A DNA stretch of 64,000 nt from Candidatus Altimarinota bacterium (GTDB taxonomy: Bacteria > Patescibacteriota > Gracilibacteria > BD1-5 > UBA6164), in the NCBI GenBank assembly GCA_025210615.1, contig JAOARJ010000002.1, positions 248,001-312,000 of the forward strand, written 5' to 3'. The position numbers and the translations under genes were made by a program. Positions 55,011 to 63,657 of the stretch are shown one piece after another. Within the stretch, counting starts at the first letter, position 1. Each line of letters starts with the position of its first letter. Below the pieces are notes generated by a model. It was given only the letters and a program-made list of their open reading frames with translations. It ran no database searches and was not told where the DNA came from.

Positions 55011-57452
55011 CTACTTACTTCATAGTCTTAATTTTATTTCTTTATCTACAAACGCTACATCTCTTCAATATTTTAATCTTGATAATTCAGTAAAGGCTTT
55101 TGCTAACTTAGTATCTCAAGTTTCTAGATATGGATTTTTCGGAATTATAGAAAATGGAATACTCGGTTGATTATCAATACTTAATTTCATTACAGCCTTA
55201 TATTTATCCATATTAACTAGGTCTTGTTCTGAAAAAGTTGGAGCATAATATTTTGCCAAAAATTCACCATCATCAGGTCAAATTTTATAACTCATAACAC
55301 TTCAAACATTACCAAAAATCGCATTTTTTAAATTTACACTAGATTTAGTAAGTGCATCAGATTTTTCTAATTGTCATAAATATTGGTTCGCAAGCACCAT
55401 ACCCAAGCGATATTTTCTCGCTTCAGATAAAATTGATTCAATCGCTGGTGTGATATAATTTTGGAATTCATCTATGTACATAAAAAAATCTTTTCTTTCT
55501 TCTTTCGGTATTTTTTGTCTCTTCATCGCTGACATTTGTACCTTACTTACCATAATTAATCACAATAATTCAGAATTTATATCTCACAAGATTCATTTTG
55601 ATAAATTAATCAAAATAATCTTCCCTTCTTGCATTGCTTCAAACATGTCAAAACTTGATTTAGTTTGTCCGATTATATTTCTCATTAATGAGTTAGTAAT
55701 AAACGGACTAAATTTAGCTTGATAAAAAGGAATAATTTCTTTCTTCTCTCTATCTCACATTTTAGCATAAGTATTATCCCACCACGATTTTACAATAGGA
55801 TTTTTCACATGTCTTCTTCTCTCTTCTTGAAATGCATTATCTGTAAATAATCTAACTACATCAGTAATAGCTCAACCACTAGGAAAATCCATAAGTGTTA
55901 AAGCTGCATTACGAAAGTAATCTTGTAATCTTGGACCGAATATTTCATTACCAAAAAGTTTTATCATTATATTCATCGCATCCATCGCTACCATTTCTTT
56001 TTCATCATCAGTTTCAGCTTCGAGTAAATTCATTCAAAGCGGTCTTTTAGTATCACCTGGATCAAAAATAATTACATCATCTGCCCTCTCTCTAGGCACA
56101 AAAGGTAATAAATCTTTCGCTAAATCACCATGTGGGTCAAGTACAGCCAATCAATTTCAATTTTTTAAATCTTGTCTAGCCATAACTTGCATTATAGAAG
56201 ACTTACCAGTACCAGTTTGCCCAATTACATAAAAATGCCTGAATCTATCTTCATTAGCTACTTTTATTTCTTTTTTAACACCTCTATAAACATTATCTCA
56301 CAGCGTTAATCCCTCTGTAGGAATATCAATTGGAGCTTTTACAATCTTAAAGTTTTGCCATTTTATTTCTGGCGTTTTATTATATTTTGAATGAGGAAAA
56401 TGGTATATAGAAGACAATTCTTCAGTATTTAAAATACTTTTACTAAAACATAAACTAATCGGTTTTCTAAAATATCTGAATAAATAATTTTTTACGAGTG
56501 CGGTATCACTATGTCTTAAAGTATAAGAAAATCAATTAAAATCAGGATAATTAAATTGCGTAAAAGCAGAAACAATATTAAGAAGTTCACTATGAGCTGT
56601 CGCTGGAGTCTTTCCTGTTGTAATAATTCTTATAACTGTTTCATATCCTGTTTTATCACCTTTTTCATCTACCGTTTTAGCTCTTTCTTGAGTTAATGCA
56701 GAAGTATTATCATTACTTTTTCACATTGAATCTTCTGTTTTTCACTCTTTAAAAGGAAGAGTAACTAATAACCATAATAATTTAAATGGATTGAAAGTGA
56801 ATTGAAAACTTCTTCATTGCATAATATTTGTAGAAATTTTCGCACTTTCCCCTTGCCAATCATCTCAAATAGGCTTTAAAAGTATTTGAACAGCAGCAGA
56901 TTCATTTTCATCTAATTTAGAAAAAGCGTTTGTAATATTATTTATCGGATCAGATTCAAGTTTTTGATAAGTTTTAACTGGATAAAAAAATGGTTTTTTC
57001 AAATATAAATAAGTTCCTGTATAATGTTTTTTCCCTTTAAAAATATTCTCTTCTTTAGTTTCTTCAACAATTGCATCAGTATAAAATCCGTTTATTTGTT
57101 TTTCAACTAATGCTTTATATTCTTGAGGAACAACAACATAAAACATAATTTCTCATTTATGCACAATGTATTCAAAACTTATCGTATCTTGTCCTAAAAT
57201 TAAATGTTTTAATTTCCTTGAATGAATAGATTTTAATGAAGCAAAAAGTTGTTCCATTGGTCAAATCATTTCTTTAAAATCTTTTGCTATTTCTTTTTTC
57301 TCGTCTAAATCAGAATCTTTTTTAGGCATAGTTACCTTTAAAAAAGCCAAATTCATAGTTCTATCATAATTAGCTTTTCTTCTTAAAATCCAGATTACAA
57401 AAGTAAAAACTCAAAGTATTATCGCAAGCAATGCTATTCAATCCCAGTTCAT
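55011..57452 (-). CDS. TraD/VirD4-like (HerA-FtsK superfamily) type IV coupling ATPase
   Basis: 813 residues. One N-terminal membrane anchor (LLAIILGVFTFVIWILRRK), an unknown domain to about residue 400, then the ATPase: Walker A FYVIGQTGTGKSSIMQVMARQ (about 440), LAVLDPHGDLAKDLL, VIIFDPGDTKRPLGMNLLEA, Walker B-like FFMYIDEFQNYITPAIESILSEARKYRLGMVLANQYL. Such proteins pump DNA or protein in conjugation-like systems. The last codons include a TGA before TAG. Its partners VirB4 or VirB6 are not in the window. Confidence 0.85.
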
Positions 57453-57541
57453 ATTTCTTATAATTTTATTATATTTTTTATTAATTTAGGCCATTATAAC
57501 ACATTTTTTTGATTTTTAAAAGAAAAAACAGCTTTTTTATC

Positions 57542-57569
57542 TTGCAAAATAGAATTTTTTAGATATAAA
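57542..57569 (+). promoter_or_regulatory. Candidate promoter
   Basis: TTGCAA, 16-bp spacer, TATAAA (57564-57569), about 45 bp before the start at 57615. Confidence 0.45.
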
Positions 57570-57614
57570 ATAATAGTTAATTAAAATTAAATTAAAAATT
57601 AAACTATAAAAATT

Positions 57615-58016
57615 ATGGAATTTCTAAAAGACAAAACAAGAACTGCTCATCATTTACTATCGATGCCATTTATTTATTGATGCGCTATTTGACTATTTGC
57701 GTTAGATATTTTCATTGAAATTTATCATAGAATTTGTTTCCCTTTATATGGTTTAAAATATGTAAAAAGAAGCAATTATTTTAGATTTGATAGAGCAAAA
57801 CTTCCATATTTATCACCTATTCAAAAATTTAATTGTCTATATTGTTCATACGGAAATGGTTTAATGAAATATGCAACACAAATTATCGCTAGAACTGAAC
57901 AATATTGGTGTGGAATTCAACATAAAAAATGAGGAGATTTTGAAGCACCAAATCATCATGGGCAATTCGTAGAATACTGAAATCAACAAGCATTTGAAGA
58001 AAAATATAAATCATAA
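57615..58016 (+). CDS. Conserved hypothetical membrane-associated protein, 133 residues
   Basis: One or two hydrophobic segments (FIYGCAIGLFALDIFIEIYHRI), then a soluble part with a Cys-rich FNCLYCSYGNGL and EQYWCGIQHKKGG. Two CxxC-like Cys groups (CLYC and a lone WC) could bind metal. No enzymatic motif recognised. It is followed by repeat copy 2 and then the PriA-like gene. Confidence 0.65.
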
Positions 58017-58022
58017 TAATTA

Positions 58023-58108
58023 AGGGCGAAAATTCCCTTCAATAAAATTATATAGAAAGAATCTTCGCCCTAGCGGAGCTTGATTTTATCAAGCTCCGCG
58101 TCAATAAA
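58023..58108 (-). repeat. Two-hairpin intergenic element, copy 2
   Basis: On the minus strand: TTTTATTGAC, a perfect 12-bp stem GCGGAGCTTGAT-AAA-ATCAAGCTCCGC (58073-58099), then a second hairpin closed by AGGGCGA and TCGCCCT (58023-58071). The stems differ from copy 1 (8353-8440) at paired positions while the layout is the same, which indicates selection on RNA or DNA secondary structure. Confidence 0.8.
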
Positions 58109-58126
58109 AATAATCCTTTAAAATCA

Positions 58127-59128
58127 ATGAAGAATATTTTCATCACAAATCTCAATTATAATACAAATAATGAAAAATATTTATCGCCTTTATTAATCGA
58201 AAAAATTAATGAAACTCTAAATAAAAATAAAAAAGTTATCTTATATTTAAATAGAAGATGAGAATATAGCTCTGTCATTTGCCAAGATTGCAATAATATT
58301 TATAAGTGTAAAAACTGCGACCTCGCTCTAAAAGTGCATTCTAATAATAAATTAGTATGCCATTTTTGTGATTACAGCGAAAGATTATGACATAAATGTA
58401 AATACTGCTCTAGCCAAAACTTAAAAAAAATCTGAGTCTGAACATGACAAATAGAAACTCAAATTAACTCTCTATACTGACAAAAATATAATATTTTTAG
58501 ATTTGATAGAGATAATTTAAAAAACAAATCAGAGAAAAAAATCGCTTACCAAAAGTTAGAAAAAGCTGATATTATTATCTGAACAAAAATGATTACAACT
58601 TGATTTGACTTTGAAAATATCGCTTTGGTATGAGTACTTTTAATTGAAAATGAATTATTAATTCCAGAATATAATACGAGTGAAAAATTATATCAAAATA
58701 TCAAACAGCTTATCGGAAGAGCTTGAAGAAAATGACAAGAAGCTGAAATTGTTATCCAAAGTTTTATCCCAGAAAATGAAAATATAAAACTAATAACTGA
58801 CAATAATTTTAAAGATTTTTTCTTAGAAACTCTAAAAGAAAGAAAATTGTTTAACTATCCCCCTTTTATCAATGTTGCTGAAATAAATTATAAAAATAAA
58901 GATAAACATAAATGAGAAGAATTTATCAAAAAATTATATAAAAACCTTCTTGAAATCAATAAAAATTATAAAAATAAATTTGAAATAAATCTAATAACGC
59001 AAAGTTTCAAAAGAAATATGTATCACATTCATAAGATTGTTATAAAATGAGATAATCCGCATCTGATTCTTGATAATATAAAAAATGATATTTTTAGAAA
59101 TAAAGATTTAAGCGTAAACTTTGTTTAA
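58127..59128 (+). CDS. priA: Stand-alone C-terminal half of primosomal helicase PriA
   Basis: 333 residues. It lacks helicase lobe 1 (no Walker A). It has the zinc-binding insert with eight Cys (VICQDCNNIYKCKNCDLALK..CHFCDYSERLGHKCKYCSSQN), then lobe 2: GVGTGQIETQINSLYG, KADIIIGTKMITTGFDFENIALVGVL, and motif VI-like LIGRAGRKGQ. These match the second half of PriA, normally about 700 residues. No DEAH motif can be seen. It may be a specialised accessory protein, or the remnant of a full PriA. Confidence 0.85.
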
Positions 59129-59155
59129 AAAAACTACCTATTTCAGGTAATTTTA
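59128..59155. terminator. Bidirectional hairpin terminator
   Basis: CTACCT, loop ATTTC, AGGTAA with T runs both ways; it overlaps the end of the gene at 59134. Confidence 0.65.
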
Positions 59156-59907
59156 TTTTTCTCTTCTGACTTTAACTTCTCCAAAGCTTCTTTTCATTCT
59201 TCTATATTCTCTTGTATTTCCTTGCCCTTAGGATTTAATTTTAATGCCTTTTGATACTCCTCCATTGCCAATAATAGATATTTTTTATTAACTGTTTTTT
59301 CCCATAATTCAAAATAAGCACATCATTTATTATTATAAGGTTCTGAAAGGTTTGGATTTATTTTAATTGCATCTTCATAACATTCAAGAGCCTTTTCATA
59401 TTGTTTAAGCTCAGCAAAAACAATTCATTTATTATTATATGCAATATTAGATTTTTTATCAATTTTAATTACTTCATCATAATAATCCATAGCTTTTTCA
59501 TACTCTTTTTTATCTTGAGATTTAACTCCTTTTTCAAATAATTCACTTATCTTTCTTTGCCTATTTCATTCTATTATTAATTTTTTTATAGTGTATGCTC
59601 ACTTATCTTCAATTTTTTTCAAAGTTTTATCTACATCTTTATTTAATTCTCTAATATTCTCTAGAGCTTTATCTTTTTCTTCCTCAACTATATCCCTAAT
59701 TCTCCTAATTTCAATCAATTCCTCTTTAGCTTTGCTTTTAAAATTCCAAACAATAAATCAAACAACACCTAGTAAAACAGTAATAATTATACCTAATATA
59801 GTAAATCAAGTAGACAAATTTTCACTCCTTACATCTTGTATTTGTTGTTTTAATAAAGCAATATCCTCTTGTGAAACAACTTGCTGAGTTTTTACATTTA
59901 TATCCAT
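59134..59907 (-). CDS. Membrane-anchored TPR protein, 257 residues
   Basis: An N-terminal polar segment, one membrane helix (FTILGIIITVLLGVVGFIVW), a coiled coil (about 60-110), then TPR repeats: LFEKGVKSQDKKEYEKAMDYYDEVIKIDKKSNIAYNNKG, IVFAELKQYEKALECYEDAIKINPN, and AMEEYQKALKLNPKGKEI. Ends at TAG just past a TGA-Gly. Likely a docking platform at the cytoplasmic face. No operon partner. Confidence 0.8.
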
Positions 59908-59979
59908 AAAAGTTTAAGAAAGAAAATAACAAAAATATTATATATAAAATAGTAGATTTTACAAATATTTTTACGCAAC

Positions 59980-60006
59980 AAAAAACTGTCAATAAGACAG
60001 TCTTTT
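59980..60006 (-). terminator. Hairpin terminator of the candidate RNA region
   Basis: GACTGTC, loop TTATT, GACAGTTTTTT on the minus strand. It suggests an RNA transcribed on the minus strand from about 60310 to 59980. Confidence 0.5.
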
Positions 60007-60310
60007 GCTTAGCCAATTTTACAAACTCTCAAAACTACAAACAGTTTTGAAATAACTATCCACTAAGTTTACTTTTTTAAAAAAGCTATCTCACTTTTTA
60101 CCATAACTTTGGGGGAGTTAGATAAAACTTTATTGATATTCCTAGTAATAATTATTTTACAACATTTTATTCTTTTGCTTGCCCGGAAAGCTGAACGAAT
60201 AAATTATAGGTTTAATATACTTTAATAATGTGGGGATTTTAAGTATGTTTTGTGTTTTTTAAATTCCATAAGCGATAAATTTAAAAATATTATACCCGGG
60301 ACACTTCCTA
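59980..60310 (-). ncRNA. Candidate structured non-coding RNA (identity unknown)
   Basis: About 330 bp with no coding frame and several stable hairpins that break the AT-rich background: TCAAAACT/AGTTTTGA (60038-60058), a TATC-TAACT/AGTTA-GATA stem with a G-rich loop (about 60088-60124), a TTTATTC/GAATAAA arm with a GCCCGG loop (60166-60205), an ATACTT/AAGTAT arm (60218-60250) and CCCGGG at 60294-60299. The GCCCGG loop could pair with CCCGGG, forming a pseudoknot. RNase P, tmRNA and SRP RNA were considered, but their diagnostic sequences are not clearly present. Strand is uncertain. Confidence 0.35.
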
Positions 60311-60479
60311 TTTTAATGAGAAAAATAATATGTAAAGTTTTTTTGTATAAAAAATTTTGACTAAATCATATTTTATTTTTTAATAATATTTAATAATTAT
60401 ATAATAATATTTTTTATTGATTTTTTTTGAAAAAATATTAGAATAAGTTAAATAAATTTTATAAAATTTTTCAAAAATA
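60311..60479. other. AT-rich leader upstream of prepilin 2
   Basis: About 170 bp. A TTGACT at 60357 is 18 bp from TAATAA, a possible promoter with a long leader for the gene at 60480. Nothing else is seen. Confidence 0.35.
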
Positions 60480-61520
60480 ATGGCTGTTAAAAATAAAAAT
60501 TGATTTACTCTCGTTGAGCTAGTTGTTGTTATAATTATACTGGCTATTTTGTCTTCTGTAGCTGTAATTTCTTTTAAATGATACTCTTTAAAAAGTAGAA
60601 ATTGAGTAAGGTTATCAGATATAAATAATATCGAAACCTCGCTTGAATTATACTCTACTGAATATTGAGAATATCCATTACCTGTAAATTGAACAGTGAT
60701 GACATATGACTGAGATGAACAATGGAAACAATGAACTTTTGACATAGAATTATGAAATTTACTTTGAAATCTTGATAAACTTCCTATTGATCCAAAAACA
60801 AAACAAGAGTATATTTATTCAAAAAGTCTGTGACTTGAAGAATTTGAATTAAAATATGATTTAGAAGATGAAACAGCTTATAATCCTATTTACGCAGCTT
60901 GAGAAATAAATAAAATTTCTTGAAATTATAATTGAATTTATAATATCTGAAAATCAAAAAAATATTATAGTGCTCCTAGTCTAATAATCGCTGATAGCAA
61001 TATAAATACAACAGTATGACAACCGACAAATTTTTATATTAATTGAAGAATAGATGAGGTTCCTTATATTATAGATAAAATCGCTGATAATAAACCTGAT
61101 GGTGAAGCTGAATACATAACATTTACTACAAATCTTCAAGCAGATTATAATACTAATGTAATATTAAAGGAAATTCCAGAATATAAAACATTAATAGATT
61201 ATTGAACTGATGATACAAAAAAAGAATATTTAGCCTGAGCTTTATTATGAGAAAAGTCTTGAATAACTTACGAAGAAATTGTCTGACCAGTTTCAAATCC
61301 TGTTTATTCTTGCAGTTGAACAAAAGCAGTATTAGCCTGACCTACAATGACAAGAAATGCAACTTCAGTAACCTGAGATTTTGAATGGCAATCCACTCAT
61401 CCAACAGAACCTTGTTATTTCTGATGTAGTGACAATTATTATAACGACTGAGGAACTTGCGTAAATTGGTGTAAAGTTTGATGACCTATTTGACCTTGAG
61501 TTTGTGCTGTAAAACCATAA
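60480..61520 (+). CDS. Type IV prepilin-like protein 2
   Basis: 346 residues. Class III signal KNKNGFTLVELVVVIIILAIL, with cleavage after the Gly encoded by TGA and Glu5 present. The soluble part shares features with prepilin 1 (INNIETSLELYSTEYGEYPLPVNG; LDKLPIDPKT). It ends in a Cys-rich domain (PCYFGCSDNYYNDGGTCVNWC..CAVKP) that could form disulphides. An adhesive minor pilin is plausible. It is convergent with adhesin 3. Confidence 0.9.
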
Positions 61521-61552
61521 AAAACTACTTAAATTAATAAGTAGTTTTTATT
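61519..61552. terminator. Bidirectional hairpin terminator
   Basis: AAAACTACTTA, loop AATTAA, TAAGTAGTTTTT between convergent prepilin 2 and adhesin 3. Confidence 0.8.
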
Positions 61553-62414
61553 TTATAAAAAATTCTGATTTAGCAGCCGTACCGCTCCAAGGCTTAAATA
61601 CATTAGGTCAAAATCAACTTTGAGACCGAACTTCATATATTCAAGTAAATGCCATTCCTCACATTTCATGTTGATAAGACTCTCAACTTGGAGCACAATA
61701 ATTTAATCACAACCAAACAAAACTACCATCTTCTCACATTGATCAAGTATGAGTTGTCATTATTGTCATATATTCTTTTCATCAAACACAATAATAACTA
61801 CTTGCTCAATTAGTAGTGGTATTAACACTAGGAGTTAAAGTAAGACTTCTGGTATAAGTATTTCCATCAAATTTTAACATTATATTATTCGCACTTATAT
61901 TATACCTATTTGGGTTAAAACATTCTAAATTAGTATAACCAGTAATATTTGTTCAATCTGATTTTTGCCAGCAAGCATAAGCATCATTAAAACTATAATT
62001 TCACTTTATGTTTACATATCTTGTCCAACCTCATCAATCAGTAGTCATATCACAATACACCTTAAAAGGGCTTCCAGCATATCAATCAGGTTTTATATAA
62101 TACTCTTTATCTACATCTACTCACTTACCTTTTAAATCTAAACAAGATTTTCATGGGTTAGTAATAGTTCATTCAATATTATCTCATAAGCAAAGTCAAG
62201 AGCTATCACAAATTTTTCAAGTTACATATAATTTTCAATTTAATTTTATATCATTAGAACTAACGTCTATTTTATTAGTTAAACTAGAAATACTAGTCCA
62301 TGTTGTATTATCTAATACTTCTCAAGAATTTTTGGTCAAACTTATAGCACCAATAAAATTAGCTAAATATATTCAGCCTAAAATTAAACTTAAAAACAAT
62401 ATAATTTTCTTCAT
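61548..62414 (-). CDS. Fibrinogen-domain adhesin 3
   Basis: 288 residues. Signal peptide (KKIILFLSLILGWIYLANF), the shared module (SLTNKIDVSSNDIKLNWKLY), a Cys-rich linker (CDSSGLCLGDNIEG), and a fibrinogen-C-like domain with EYYIKPDGYAGSPFKVYCDMTTDGGGWTRYVN near residue 105, its Cys/GGGW block matching adhesin 1. The C-terminal half differs (HEMWGMAFTGIYEVRS; FGPNVFKPWSG) and lacks the second WW-x-x-x-C block. Intact, so the module is not always switched off. Inferred surface-binding role. Confidence 0.8.
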
Positions 62415-62478
62415 AAATTTTATAAATTTAAATCTTAATTAGCCTGATTATAATGTTTTTTATCTAAAAAAGCAAATA

Positions 62479-62508
62479 AAAAACTCACTATTTCTAGTAA
62501 GTTTTATA
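62479..62508 (-). terminator. Hairpin terminator of pilT
   Basis: Minus strand: ACTTACTAG, loop AAAT, AGTGAGTTTTTT with mismatches. Confidence 0.6.
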
Positions 62509-62516
62509 ATTTTTTA

Positions 62517-63563
62517 TTAATAATCTTCTTCAAAATAATTTATATAATCTTCTTCATTTATTAGTCAATCTTCTGCTTTTTTATCAGCATAATTTTTCAT
62601 TCTTATCATTCAATCTTGACTTCACATTTCAATATTATTATTAATTTGATTAAACTCTCCAGTTCTTATTAAATTCTTTATTCAACTCGTCATAAACATA
62701 AGTTCAAAGATACCAGTTCTTCCCTTTCAATCAGCAGTCTTTATAAGCCTTTGAGATAAAACTCCTGTTAAAATATCAGCTAATTTATACCTCACTGAAT
62801 TTTGAATATCTGGTGGAAAAAAGTTTACAAGTCTTGTGATAGTTTGTACACTTCAAGAAGTATGCATAGTCGAAATAACCAAGTGACCAGTTTCAGCTAA
62901 TTCCATAGCGGCTTCCACAGTTTCTCTATCTCTCATTTCTCATACTACAATAATATCTGGATCCTCTCTCATTGCTGCTCTTAGAGCTGATTCAAAAGTT
63001 TTACTATCTCTTCAAATTTCTCTTTGTGAAAAAATTGATTTATTATCTTTAAATACAAATTCAACAGGATCTTCTACTGTAAGAATATGTTCATTTCTAG
63101 TTTTATTTATTTCATCTAAAATCGACACCATAGAAGTAGATTTACCTGAACCTGTTGGACCAGTAATCAAAATTAAACCTTGTTTTGCCTTAGTAAATTT
63201 ACTTACTGATTCAGGGAGTCACAATTCTTCAATAGTTTTTGGGTCTCATGCAATTCTTCTCATTACCACTCAAATTTTTCATAATTTAAAAAATGCATTC
63301 ACCCTGAAAGGAGTTCAGTCTGTATGAATATAAGCAAAATCTGCATCTTTATTTTTCATATATTCTCCATAATCTTCTTTATTTCAAGAGAATAATTCTA
63401 AAACCATTTGTTTTATTTTATCACTATCTAATTTACCAGCTTTTTCTACTTTACTTAATGTTCAATTTATTCTAAATCATACACTATCCCCTTCTGTAAG
63501 ATGAATATCTGATGCTTCAGATTTTATTGCATAATCCAAAATAGGAGAAATAAAACTTGCCAT
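62517..63563 (-). CDS. pilT: Pilus retraction ATPase PilT
   Basis: 348 residues. N-terminal PAS-like part (MASFISPILDYAIKSEASDIHL), Walker A ITGPTGSGKSTSMVSILDEIN, Asp box HILTVEDPVEF, Walker B [36 protein letters not shown] and the His box are complete and highly conserved. It disassembles type IV pili; supports twitching and DNA uptake. Beside it lie prepilin 2 and adhesin 3. Walker A uses GGT while other glycines are TGA. Confidence 0.95.
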
Positions 63564-63583
63564 ATTTTCTATAATTAAAAACT

Positions 63584-63607
63584 AAAAAGGGACAAAAATC
63601 CCCTTTA
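63584..63607 (-). terminator. Hairpin terminator
   Basis: AAAAGGGGA (minus), loop TTTTTG, TCCCTTTTT after the gene at 63658. Confidence 0.7.
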
Positions 63608-63657
63608 TTCTATTCTATTTTTACTGCAAAATCAAATTTATTTTTAAGTTTTATAAA

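Noticed and set aside
59822-60016. 64-codon minus-strand frame MAKQKTVLL...
   Set aside because: It crosses a terminator hairpin and overlaps the start of the TPR gene at 59907 in another frame; composition is not protein-like.
60160-60210. SRP RNA by the string CCCGGAAAGCTG
   Set aside because: The universal SRP pattern GGAAGGnAGCAG is not matched and flanking helix 8 bases do not fit.
60285-60325. RNase P RNA by the minus-strand AGGAAGTGTCCCGGG
   Set aside because: It resembles the P4 region (GAGGAAAGTCCGGGC) but with differences at invariant bases; no matching 3' P4 strand found. Left as unknown.
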